Source: Burkholderiales bacterium
GTDB lineage: Bacteria; Pseudomonadota; Gammaproteobacteria; Burkholderiales; Nitrosomonadaceae
Assembly: GCA_015075225.1 (NCBI GenBank)
Contig: JABTUQ010000003.1
Span: 333,107-397,106, forward strand
Direction: 5' to 3'
Length of the DNA: 64,000 bases
The notes beneath the pieces were generated by a model that was not told the DNA's origin, did no database searches, and saw only the letters and a list, made by a program, of their open reading frames with translations. Below are positions 51,309 through 60,386 of this stretch, piece by piece. Both the position numbers and the translations under genes were made by a program. Numbering within the stretch: the first letter of the stretch is position 1; every line of letters begins with the position of its first letter.

Positions 51309-53737
51309 GCAATAAATTGTCATTAAGGTCACGAGATGCTATGCGATCTAGATTGGGCATTACATTTAGGATCATAGTCAGTATTTTTTCAATACTGCTA
51401 GTTATGGTCAGTATAGTTTATCTGATCATGCACCTATCTTTAGCAGATGGTGAAACTGAAGCGACAATAATAGGTTTGTCTGCACCGGCTTCAGTTGAAA
51501 AAGATCGATTCGGTGTGCCGAATATTGCTGCACAATCGAAAACGGATGCCTTCCGGGCGTTGGGTTATGTGGTTGCACGCGACCGCTTGTTCCAGATGGA
51601 TTTACTGCGGCGTAAGAGTGCAGGGCGGCTTGCTGAGATTTTTGGCGAAACCGCGTTGCCACATGATAAGAAACAACGTACGTATGGGTTTGAGCATGTG
51701 GCAAAACAGGTGATATTACAGTTGCCTGATGATCAGATCGCATTGCTGGAAGCTTATGTGAATGGCGTCAATAGCGTGATTGACAATATGACCGTTGCGC
51801 CTTTTGAATTTCTGTTGCTGAATTATCGCCCCGATCGCTGGCGATCGGAAGACAGTGTGCTGATCGTGCTCGATATGTTTATAACGCTCAATGGTTCTGA
51901 AGCATTTGAACGAAAAATGAGCATCATGGCGCAAGCATTGCCTGCAGATATTTATACGTTTTTGACACCACGAACAGATCATTATACGCAGGTAGTATTG
52001 GGAGAAGCAGTAGATACGGTAGAGGATTATCCAGTTCCTACTGACTCATTAGCCGCACTGTTGTCTACTAATGTATCAAAAAAGTATACCAATCTGGTGC
52101 AGCCAAATTTTATGCAGGTCGGCTCGAATGCCTGGGCGGTGTCCGGCACCAAAACTCGGGATGGCAGGGCTATATTGGCGAACGATATGCATCTGAGGAT
52201 TTCGGTGCCGAATATCTGGTACCGCAGTCAGTTGCAATATGACGATAAATTAATTGCCGGTGTGAATTTGCCCGGGACGCCATTAATCATTGCGGGTGCG
52301 ACAAAGCATCTGGCCTGGGGACCAACTTCCCTGGCGGCTGATATTCTCGATCTGGTAAAAATTGAGGTTAATCCCGACAATCCGACAGAATATCGTACAC
52401 CGGATGGCTGGGAACGTTTTGGTATCCGGCATGAAACAATTGTGGTTAAAGGCGGGGCATCACAAGAGTTAGCAGTGCAGACTACGATTTGGGGGCCTGT
52501 GTCAGCGCAATTGCTGATGGGACAGCCGGTTGCCCTACATTGGACGGCGCTTGATTCTAGTGCAATTAGTCTTGACCTGCTTAATATCGATCAGATGTAT
52601 ACGTTACAGCAGGGGCTTGACTTAATAAATCATACTGGTGGGCCGCCGTTAAATATGCTATTGGCCGATCATACTGGTGAAGTGGGTTGGACGATCATGA
52701 GCCGGATTCCGATGCGTAGTGGGCCAGCAGCATTTGACGGATCGATCAGCCGATCATGGGCGGATGGTGCAATCGGTTGGGTCGATTATATTTCACCAGA
52801 TGAACTACCACGTCTTGTTAATCAGGATTTCGTTGTCAATGCCAACAACCGCAGTATTGAGAAGAATTATCCTTATACAATCGGGCATGCGTTTGCCAGT
52901 GGTTATCGTGCATACCGCATCTCAGAACGTTTACATACGTTGAGTAAAATTAACGAAACTGACATGTTCCAGTTACAGTTGGATACGGTATCAGAAGTTT
53001 ATCGTGTGTATCGTGACATCGCACTTGCGGTACTCACGCCTGACATGCTTGCTGAGCGACCAGATCGCATTACGTTGCGTGATCACCTGCAAGCGTGGAA
53101 TGGAATGGCTGAGCCGGGCAGTTTGGGGTTAGGTCTGGTCAAACAATTCCGCGATAATCTCGCCCAAACGGTATTTGAACCATTGCTACAAAGTGTCCGG
53201 ATGCTGGATGATGAATTCCAATATTTCTGGCCATATCTGGATGTGCCATTACTGGCTTTGATCAAAACTAACGATGTGCGGTTGTTACCTGATCAACAAC
53301 GTTATCTGGATTGGAACACCTTTCTTCTGGCACAACTTGAAAAAAGTGCGCAGGAACTCATGCGTGAATATTCCGTCGATTCGTTGCAGGATTTAACCTG
53401 GGAAAAAATAAATATTGCAAAATATACGCATCCGCTTAGTCAAGGTATTCCGGGTATCAGTCAGTTCTTGGACTTTCCGAGTGATATGTTGCCGGGTTGC
53501 AGTTTTTGTGTGCGTGTAGATTCAGTCAATGCGGGTGCAAGTATGCGGCTTGTTATATCGCCGTCTTATTGGGAAGGGGGCATATTGCATACACCAGGCG
53601 GTCAGTCTGGTCATCCGCTTTCAGCGCATTATCAAGATCAGCACCCCTATTGGGTGAAAGGACTGCCGATTGCTTTCAAAGCTGAAGTGGTATCGGATTA
53701 TATATTAAAGCTTGTGCCAAAAGCTGATGGTCAGTAA
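51305..53737 (+). CDS. Periplasmic penicillin-acylase-family amidase (PvdQ-like)
   Basis: The 810-aa Ntn-hydrolase has an N-terminal membrane anchor or signal (ITFRIIVSIFSILLVMVSIVYLIMH). The alpha chain starts ASVEKDRFGVPNIAAQS, with YVVARDRLFQMDLLRR. The beta chain should start at the serine of QVGSNAWAVSG (about residue 275), which is both the autoproteolysis site and the nucleophile. Members include PvdQ, which removes the fatty acid from pyoverdine precursors. With a FAAL at the start of the line and a PvdE-type exporter next door, deacylation of the exported peptide is the natural role. The TTG start (51305) overlaps the exporter TGA stop. Confidence 0.88.
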   Translation: MSNKLSLRSRDAMRSRLGITFRIIVSIFSILLVMVSIVYLIMHLSLADGETEATIIGLSAPASVEKDRFGVPNIAAQSKTDAFRALGYVVARDRLFQMDLLRRKSAGRLAEIFGETALPHDKKQRTYGFEHVAKQVILQLPDDQIALLEAYVNGVNSVIDNMTVAPFEFLLLNYRPDRWRSEDSVLIVLDMFITLNGSEAFERKMSIMAQALPADIYTFLTPRTDHYTQVVLGEAVDTVEDYPVPTDSLAALLSTNVSKKYTNLVQPNFMQVGSNAWAVSGTKTRDGRAILANDMHLRISVPNIWYRSQLQYDDKLIAGVNLPGTPLIIAGATKHLAWGPTSLAADILDLVKIEVNPDNPTEYRTPDGWERFGIRHETIVVKGGASQELAVQTTIWGPVSAQLLMGQPVALHWTALDSSAISLDLLNIDQMYTLQQGLDLINHTGGPPLNMLLADHTGEVGWTIMSRIPMRSGPAAFDGSISRSWADGAIGWVDYISPDELPRLVNQDFVVNANNRSIEKNYPYTIGHAFASGYRAYRISERLHTLSKINETDMFQLQLDTVSEVYRVYRDIALAVLTPDMLAERPDRITLRDHLQAWNGMAEPGSLGLGLVKQFRDNLAQTVFEPLLQSVRMLDDEFQYFWPYLDVPLLALIKTNDVRLLPDQQRYLDWNTFLLAQLEKSAQELMREYSVDSLQDLTWEKINIAKYTHPLSQGIPGISQFLDFPSDMLPGCSFCVRVDSVNAGASMRLVISPSYWEGGILHTPGGQSGHPLSAHYQDQHPYWVKGLPIAFKAEVVSDYILKLVPKADGQ

Positions 53738-53794
53738 ATATGTTGGGACTCTCTTCTATTGACAGCCAAATTTCTTCCTCATCAAGACCCAAGC

Positions 53795-54760
53795 TTATTT
53801 AAAGTAGGTTTTAAATTCTTCAATAAATTGACCAATCTGGTCAATAGGTAAGGTGTTGATCCCTGCAGCACTTTTTCGTCCACCACCTGATGGGAATTTG
53901 AGAGCCAATTGATCTGCAGGCAGTGTTTTTCTAGTAATAGGTGTGCGTATACTAACTGTACAGGTGTCGCCTGTATTTTCGGTAATAATAGCGTGTGCGC
54001 GATCAGGGAATTGATTGGCAAGTTTACTAATATAAGTACCATTAACTCGATGTGCCCATTTTTCATTACGAAGTAGAATTATCGCTGATTCAGTAGATTG
54101 ATATAAAAAAGGACTGGTTTGTGCCATTGCAATATCTTTCTGGTAACCGGTTTCTAAGGTATCGTAAATTAAAGGGTCTTCCTGTATAAAATTAAGCGGT
54201 GAATCATATTGTCGCAAATAGCCGTACAACACATCCGGGTGATAAAACAGGTCAGATAAGTTTTCACCATAGCTATTGTAATTGATATAGATACCGAGCT
54301 TTTGAAGCAGGCATAACGACTTATGATCCAATCCAGAGTTTTTACCTAATGACATAGCTATATTATTCATGTTATCGCCGAATGCGGCAACTAATGCCCA
54401 CTCACGGAACTGGCCACTAATATATTGGTCTACGAGTAGCCCAGTACAGATAGTTGATGATTGGTCATTTATTATTGTTTCCAATCTGGGGTGATTTATA
54501 GGTACGCCGCTGTAATGATGATCAAAATATTTTATGGAAGCACCAGAATTTAATAATCTCAGAACATCCAGGTGGTTTTTGTCAAATGAGATATCTAATA
54601 CAGTGATTTGGTCATCTGGAGTTACATTAACGTGTCTGAGCAGATTGATATCACGTTTTACACCTGTGACAAGTTGCGCATTCTGAGGGTTTACCTTACG
54701 TAACTGTATCAGCGCGCAGATGCCATCAGCATCTCCATTGAAGACGTCAATATAACTCAT
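53795..54760 (-). CDS. DHH/DHHA1 phosphoesterase, possible pAp phosphatase
   Basis: A 321-aa protein. FNGDADGICAL (residues 7-17) and YFDHHYSG (78-85) are the DHH metal motifs, and GGGRKSAAG (about 292-300) is the DHHA1 substrate motif. Relatives include RecJ, c-di-AMP phosphodiesterases and NrnA, which degrades nanoRNA and dephosphorylates pAp. Every PAPS-dependent sulfation releases pAp, which is toxic. A DHH enzyme beside three sulfotransferases and an APS-kinase gene could clear it. The metal-dependent phosphoesterase call is solid; the pAp role is inference. It converges on the acylase gene and lies 15 bp after the CysC reading. Confidence 0.8.
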   Translation of the reverse strand: MSYIDVFNGDADGICALIQLRKVNPQNAQLVTGVKRDINLLRHVNVTPDDQITVLDISFDKNHLDVLRLLNSGASIKYFDHHYSGVPINHPRLETIINDQSSTICTGLLVDQYISGQFREWALVAAFGDNMNNIAMSLGKNSGLDHKSLCLLQKLGIYINYNSYGENLSDLFYHPDVLYGYLRQYDSPLNFIQEDPLIYDTLETGYQKDIAMAQTSPFLYQSTESAIILLRNEKWAHRVNGTYISKLANQFPDRAHAIITENTGDTCTVSIRTPITRKTLPADQLALKFPSGGGRKSAAGINTLPIDQIGQFIEEFKTYFK

Positions 54761-54775
54761 GACGAATACACTCTT

Positions 54776-55699
54776 TTATATCAACCGATTTAGTATAGAT
54801 TCAACAGCAGCGTGTGGTGATAATTGGGTTGTCTGAATATGAATTTCAGGTGATTCAGGTGGCTCATATGGGCTATCAATCCCAGTGAAGTTTTTTAATA
54901 TGCCGTTGCGTGCTTTCGAGTAAAGACCTTTTACATCACGACGCTCGCATTCTTCTAAATCAGTATCAATGAAAATTTCAATAAATTCATCTACCGCAAA
55001 CAGTTCACGTGCCATACGTCGTTCCCGGCGAAAGGGAGAAATGAAGCTGACTAGAACAATTAATCCTGCATCAACCATTAGTTTTGCGACTTCAGATATG
55101 CGCCGTATGTTTTATATGCGATCAGCATCTGTAAAATCTAAGTCTCTACATAGGCCGTGTCGAATGTTATCTCCATCCAGCAAGTAAGTATGTTTATTAC
55201 TCTGGTATAAACGTTTCTCAAGTAGATTGGCAATTGTCGATTTACCTGAGCCAGATAAGCCAGTAACCCAGATGCATTTGGGAGCTTGTCGTTTTTGTAT
55301 CGAACGTTTAGTTTTGTTAACTGATAATGTTTGCCATTTAAGATTCTTGGCAGGGCGAAGAGCAAAGATAATTCCGGTACCAACGGTTTCATGCGTTTGT
55401 TTATCAATCAGCAGGAAATTATTTGGGTCTCGTTTGCTGTTGCTGGAGTGCCAGAGCATTAATGGTTCATTTGTATACAGATTAACTCTACCTGTTTCAT
55501 TCGCATTTAATACATGTTCAGCTAGAGGCACATCAGTATTGATATTAGTATGATATTCAATACCTGTTATTGTAGCTATTGCTTCTTTATCACTCAAAAT
55601 TATTTGATACTGCTGTCCCGGTATTAAGGGTTGTTTACCCATCCATATGATATCGGCTTCAAATTGACTGGCTATTCCAGGCATATTTCCAGCTGTCAT
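54776..55699 (-). pseudogene. cysC: CysN C-terminal part fused to APS kinase CysC, with an internal TAA
   Basis: The reverse-strand reading 55699-55112 has about 130 residues like the last domain of CysN (FEADIIWMGKQPLIPGQQY), with no GTPase domain. APS kinase follows (IWVTGLSGSGKSTIANLLEKRL, residues 144-165; LLDGDNIRHGLCRDLDFTDADRI). A TAA (55112-55114) stands where GAA is expected ([14 protein letters not shown]). The same frame then continues through [17 protein letters not shown] and ESPEIHIQT to 54776. This is one nonsense change, not a frameshift. APS kinase makes PAPS from APS and ATP. The lack of the CysN GTPase means ATP sulfurylase must come from elsewhere. Activity is doubtful as written. 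Confidence 0.8.
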
Positions 55700-56385
55700 C
55701 TCAATAAAAGTACTTCAGGATTTCTTATAGATATTGCTGCTATATAGGGCTATGTAAAAAGGAATCGTTCTCCGTTTAGTCAGTACTTTCTCCATATTGC
55801 AGATATTTGATGATGAGTAACTTTGGAGTAATGCTCTATTTTCGATCACTGCTGATTAAGTTATTCGATGCATACACAATCGTCAATGCGACAAATTGTC
55901 GCATTGACGATTAATTGATTTGAGGGGATAACTATTGCCTAGTCTTGTGGGTGAAATTTAAGGCGAGTGGGGTTGGCAGGAGAGGCGCCACCTACCTTCT
56001 TTCATCAATTCAACAAGTAACTTACCGGATAACTCATGGGATGAGGGCTACCCGATTTTTCAGCTCGCGTGTCATAGATAGTAGAAACACGTTTTATATG
56101 CAATAGCAGAGAATTTCATAAAATTTTTTACGATGTCGTGTCCGGTTTTGGTGAGCTTAAACGTCATAGATAGAAAGAAAGGCTTTTGAAAATTGCAATG
56201 ACGTTTTTAACGCTAATCCTATAGCTTACGCTACATAAAATGATTCGATTTTAAAGAGTTGTTTAATGGTTCGATTCTGTGAACTGATAAGACTTTGCAT
56301 CGAAATGATAAGAGGCAAATTGTCTGTAAATTAGAATCAATTTATATGACACTTGCTATATTTTCAAACGGATAACTGAATCAAA
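55700..56385. other. Non-coding region between divergent cysC and PepSY-efflux units
   Basis: No gene is recognised in these 686 bp. It contains the dyad at 55878-55912 and two GTCATAGATAG repeats (near 56070 and 56163). The right half is AT-rich and must contain the promoter of the gene at 56386, since no other upstream start exists. No clear Fur box was found. Confidence 0.5.
55878..55912. promoter_or_regulatory. Dyad with GCGACAAATTGTCGC core, second site
   Basis: A 35-bp inverted repeat with 17-bp arms (AATCGTCAATGCGACAA and its complement) surrounds one central base. Its core 15-mer at 55888-55902 is identical to 12276-12290. It lies in the intergenic space between the leftward cysC unit and the rightward efflux unit. 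A shared regulator operator is the simplest reading. Confidence 0.55.
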
Positions 56386-57651
56386 ATGATATTAAAACGT
56401 TCTTTCTGGGTGTGGCTGCACCGCTGGGCGGGGTTGTTAATGGCCGGTTTTCTGATTATCGTGGGGGCGACGGGCAGTCTGCTGGCGTTCTACCCCGAGC
56501 TGGAACGCCTGATCAATCCTCAGTTTAATCCCAAACAAATCCAGGCCAACAAACTGGACATCGCTACATTGGCCGAGCGTGCAGAACAGCAGGTTCCGCA
56601 TGGCCGGGTCGACTGGGTCACGCTCGAAGGGGTTCATGGTGCAGCGCAGATCAGTATGAGTGCACGTCCGGATGAGACTGGTCAGGCAAGCGAACTCGGG
56701 TTCAATCAAATGTTTCTCGATCCCTATACCGGGGAGGAGCTGGGGCGTCGCCAATCAGGCGAGATTTCCGAAGGGATGATCAACTTCATGCCTTTTGTTT
56801 ACAAATTGCACGACACACTGGCATTAGGCAAGTTTGGGGTATGGGCATTGGGTATTTGTGCCCTGATCTGGACGATCGACTGTTTCGTCGGGTTTTATCT
56901 GACCCTACCGCAGCGGCGCAGACAATCTCCAAAATCTTCTCCTGATCAAAACAGCTGGGGGCAACGTTGGTGGCCTGCCTGGAAAATCCGCTGGCGATCG
57001 AGCAGCTACAAACTCAATTTCGACCTGCATCGCGCCAGTGGTCTATGGCTATGGCTGATTCTGCTCACTTTTGCCTGGTCCAGCGTCTATATGAATTTGT
57101 GGGATACCGTGTATACCTGGACCACTCGCGCAGTGATGGAATACAAAGCGCCCTGGACAGAGCTTCCAAAACGGGATATTCCTCTGGCAGAAGCCGAGAT
57201 AGGCTGGCGCCAGGCACAACGCATCGGTGAAAAACTGATGGCTGAGCAGGCAGAAAAACAGAATTTCGCTATCGAGCAGGTGGTTGCACTGGGATTGAAT
57301 CGTATGAACGGTACTTATGCCTATACCGTGCGCAGCTCGAAAGATATCCAGGACAAGCGAGGCAGAACAAATGTATTTTTTGATGCCAATTCGAGTGAGC
57401 TCAAACTGGCGCTGCTGCCCAGCGGCCAGTACAGTGGTAATACGGTAACTACCTGGCTCGCCGCGTTGCATATGGCTAATGTATTCGGATTGCCCTACCG
57501 CATTTTTGTCTGTGTGCTCGGTCTGGTGATTGTCATGCTGTCAGTGACTGGCATCATTATCTGGATGAAGAAACGACAGGCACGTTTCAGCCAGAAAAAT
57601 CAGCAGCAGGATACGCGCTACCTGGGGCCATCGGTACATCCTCATCTGTAG
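56386..57651 (+). CDS. PepSY-associated membrane protein (PiuB type), copy 2
   Basis: The 421-aa protein is homologous to the one at 31051 across its length: WLHRWAGLLMAGFLIIVGATGSLLAF at the start, a central NFDLHRASGLWLWLILLTFAWS, and a last helix FVCVLGLVIVMLSVTGIIIWMKK. It has four membrane segments with periplasmic PepSY parts. A role in reducing or releasing metal from the imported siderophore is proposed for relatives but not proven. It heads a probable operon with the outer-membrane factor 20 bp downstream. This block is more GC-rich than the sulfotransferase region. Confidence 0.87.
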   Translation: MILKRSFWVWLHRWAGLLMAGFLIIVGATGSLLAFYPELERLINPQFNPKQIQANKLDIATLAERAEQQVPHGRVDWVTLEGVHGAAQISMSARPDETGQASELGFNQMFLDPYTGEELGRRQSGEISEGMINFMPFVYKLHDTLALGKFGVWALGICALIWTIDCFVGFYLTLPQRRRQSPKSSPDQNSWGQRWWPAWKIRWRSSSYKLNFDLHRASGLWLWLILLTFAWSSVYMNLWDTVYTWTTRAVMEYKAPWTELPKRDIPLAEAEIGWRQAQRIGEKLMAEQAEKQNFAIEQVVALGLNRMNGTYAYTVRSSKDIQDKRGRTNVFFDANSSELKLALLPSGQYSGNTVTTWLAALHMANVFGLPYRIFVCVLGLVIVMLSVTGIIIWMKKRQARFSQKNQQQDTRYLGPSVHPHL

Positions 57652-57670
57652 CCCTCCCGGAGAAAAAATA

Positions 57671-59084
57671 TTGATCCGTTTCAAACGGGCTGCCGTGACG
57701 GGTTTGATGCTGCTGCTCGGCGGCTGTAATACGGTATCGGAAAGGCAGGCAAATGCACTGGATGTATCTGTACCCGCTGCGTGGAGTGCGCCTGCCAATA
57801 CTGCTCCACTTGCCGGGCAGCAATGGGTGGAATCGTTCAATGATCCGGTACTGTATTCACTGGTTGAACAGGCGCTGGCCAGCAATTTCGATTTGAAGAC
57901 AGCCGCAGCCCGCATCCATGCCGCCATTGCACAGGCACGTATCGATGGCGCTGCACGCTGGCCTCAACTCTCATTTGCACCGGGATACCAGTATGCGCAG
58001 GTGCGCAGTACCGGGTTTGGTTCGGCGCAATACAGCGTATTCGAAGCCATTGTTCAATCTGAGCTGGGAAGCGGATATCTGGGGACGCATTCGTGCATTC
58101 CAGGAAGCAGCTCACCAGGAAGTGGAGGCAACCAGCGCTGATTTTCAGGCGGCACGGTTATCGCTTGCCGCACGTGTTGCACAGAATTACTTTGCATTAC
58201 TGGAAGCGAAACTTCAGACTTTGGTGGCAGAACAATCGGTTGCGGATCGCAGCACGATTGCCAGTCTGGTACAGGGACGTTTCGAACGGGGTCTGGTGCG
58301 TGCGCTGGATGTGCGCCTGGTATTGACCGATCTGGCTCAGGCCCGGTCCCAACTGGCTCAGGCCAGAAACCAGGTACAGTTGGTTACCCGTCAACTGGAA
58401 ATTCTGTTGGGAAATTACCCTGACGGCTCACTGCCTGAAATTGATCATGCCGTGACTGCTTTATCACGTTCAACCGTCCGGCAGGCTTTGCCTATCCCTC
58501 CGCCACAGCTTCCTGCTGGACTGCCCTCCGAGTTGCTGACCCGGCGCCCTGATCTGATCGCCGCATTTGCACGGCTGCGCGCAGCGGATGCGCGTTTGGA
58601 AAGTACCAGTAAGCTGTTATTACCGCGTATTACCCTGACAGCAGCAGGTGGAACGCGCGACAGCGCGCTGACCGATCTGATCGATCCGCGATCGGTTGTC
58701 TGGAATCTGTTTGCCGGGGCGGTACAACCCGTATTTACCGGTGGACGTATCCGTGGAAATATTCAATTGAACGAAGCCTATGTGGAAGAAGCTTTCAACC
58801 GGTATCAGGGTGTGGCGCTGAATGCCTTTCGTGAAGTCGAGCAGGCACTGGCAGCAGAAGAATGGTTACGTGCGCAGGAAAAAGAATTAAATGAGGCCGT
58901 ACAGCAGACCGAAGCCAGTCAGGAACTGGCGCTGTATTCCTATCGTCAGGGTTTCATTCAGATTCTGACATTGCTGGACAGTTATCGCAGTACGCTCAAT
59001 GCGCAAAGTGCTCATCTGGCTGTCAGACGACAATTGCTGAATAACCGTATCAACCTTTATCTGGCGCTGGGGGGCAGCATTTGA
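57671..59084 (+). pseudogene. TolC/NodT-type outer-membrane efflux lipoprotein, one frameshift
   Basis: TTG at 57671 behind GGAG (57658-57661) opens an RND outer-membrane factor. A lipoprotein signal with lipobox LLGGC is followed by WVESFNDPVLYSLVEQALASNFDLKTAAARI. Near 58050 a one-base change moves the frame. The rest continues in the frame ending at 59084: LFNLSWEADIWGRIRAFQEAAHQ, LTRRPDLIAAFARLRAADARL, SYRQGFIQILTLLDSYRSTLNAQ. The joined protein is about 470 aa, the normal size for the family. It is the outer channel of the efflux system formed with the next two genes. A sequencing error would make it intact. Confidence 0.82.
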
Positions 59085-59111
59085 GCGTCATAAGGTGATC
59101 TCAAATCATCT

Positions 59112-60386
59112 TTGACGCACAATTTCCCGATAAAAAATAAAAAAATTGTGAATTTATCTCGTCAAATCTGGATTGCCACCCTGGTTTTCCTTATGGGTGG
59201 AGTGGCCGCCTGGCTGCTCATTCAATTCCCGCCGGAAAGCGGTAAACAGGCAGAAATACAGACACCGCCCCTTGTTCAGGTTGCCCAGGTGGACATGCAA
59301 TCAAAGCGTCTGCATGTCCGATCCCAAGGGCAGGTCACTGCCCATACTGAAATCGATCTGGTGACGGAAGTTTCCGGCCGAATCATCGATATTTCACCCG
59401 CCTTCGTCAGTGGTGGATTTTTTCGGAAAGGGGATGTGTTGGCAACCATCGATCCGGCCGATTATGACCTGCGTGTAGCGCAGACACAGGCACAGGTCAG
59501 GGAGGCACGTCATTTACTGCTGCGTGAAGAAGCCGAAGCCGCCCAGGCGCATGATGAATGGAAACAGCTGGGTCAGGGAGATCCCAGCCCGCTCAGTCAG
59601 CGTATTCCGCAACTGCAGGAAATGCGTGCGAAACTGGCTGCGGCAGAAGTGGCAGCCAGACATGCCGAGCAGCTCAGACAACGCACCCGCATCCGCGCCC
59701 CATTTGACGGGCGCGTGCGCAGCAAAAATACCGGCATCGGGCAATACGTCACGCAAGGGAATGTACTGGGGATAATCTACAGCAGTGACTACGCCGAAGT
59801 CCGATTACCGGTCAGTACTCGGGATCTGGCTTTCATCGACGTACCTGATGCATCAGTTGCACATGAAGAAAATTCTCAACAAGGACCATTGGTAGTACTG
59901 GCGGCAGAATACCAGGGAGAAAAACGATTCTGGCAGGGCCAGATTACGCGCAGCGAAGGCGTGATCGACCGGGATACCGGCATGCTGATGCTGGTTGCGC
60001 GGATATCGGATCCATTTCTGCGTATACCCTCTTCACTTCAATCTGATGAGATTCGCTTGTCCAGGCTGACCAACACGACAGCACTGCCAGTCGGTTTATT
60101 TGTCGAGGCGCTGATTCAGGGACGCGCCATCGACCAGCTGGTGGTTCTGCCGACCCGTGTCGTGTTCAAAGATGATCAGATAGCCGTTGTCGATCAGCAC
60201 GATCGGTTGCATCTGCGTACTGTCAAGGTACTGAAACGCGAACGTGAGCAGGTCATCATTCAGTCCGGGCTCAATCCTGGAGAAAGGGTGTTGATATCCG
60301 GCCTGTTGCAGCCGGTAGAAGGCATGCTGGTGATCCCTGAAATGCCGAGCACAAACGACCCGGCCAATGACGACAGGCATCCATGA
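59112..60386 (+). CDS. RND efflux membrane fusion protein
   Basis: The 424-aa periplasmic adaptor starts with a single membrane anchor (IWIATLVFLMGGVAAWLLIQF). The biotinyl-lipoyl half (GQVTAHTEIDLVTEVSGRIIDIS) is followed by a coiled-coil hairpin of about residues 120-190, RIRAPFDGRVRSKNTGIGQYV, and a beta-barrel with a C-terminal GLNPGERVLISGL. It links the pump to the outer-membrane channel. The start TTG (59112) has AAGGTG 13 nt upstream. GTG at 59148 is an alternative that would begin just before the anchor. The stop overlaps the pump gene start (60383), so the two are coupled. Confidence 0.9.
   Translation: MTHNFPIKNKKIVNLSRQIWIATLVFLMGGVAAWLLIQFPPESGKQAEIQTPPLVQVAQVDMQSKRLHVRSQGQVTAHTEIDLVTEVSGRIIDISPAFVSGGFFRKGDVLATIDPADYDLRVAQTQAQVREARHLLLREEAEAAQAHDEWKQLGQGDPSPLSQRIPQLQEMRAKLAAAEVAARHAEQLRQRTRIRAPFDGRVRSKNTGIGQYVTQGNVLGIIYSSDYAEVRLPVSTRDLAFIDVPDASVAHEENSQQGPLVVLAAEYQGEKRFWQGQITRSEGVIDRDTGMLMLVARISDPFLRIPSSLQSDEIRLSRLTNTTALPVGLFVEALIQGRAIDQLVVLPTRVVFKDDQIAVVDQHDRLHLRTVKVLKREREQVIIQSGLNPGERVLISGLLQPVEGMLVIPEMPSTNDPANDDRHP

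Noticed and set aside
8524-55114. TAA read as an amino acid, since both ftsX and cysC have in-frame TAA
   Set aside because: Many intact genes here end in TAA (for example ftsY and NRPS1), so recoding is not plausible.
56245-56277. Same repeat array as before mbtH (TCGATT copies)
   Set aside because: Only a short part is shared and the spacing is 26 bp, not 20.
56240-56380. Fur box before the second PepSY gene
   Set aside because: AATGATAAGAGG resembles only part of the Fur consensus and lacks the dyad.
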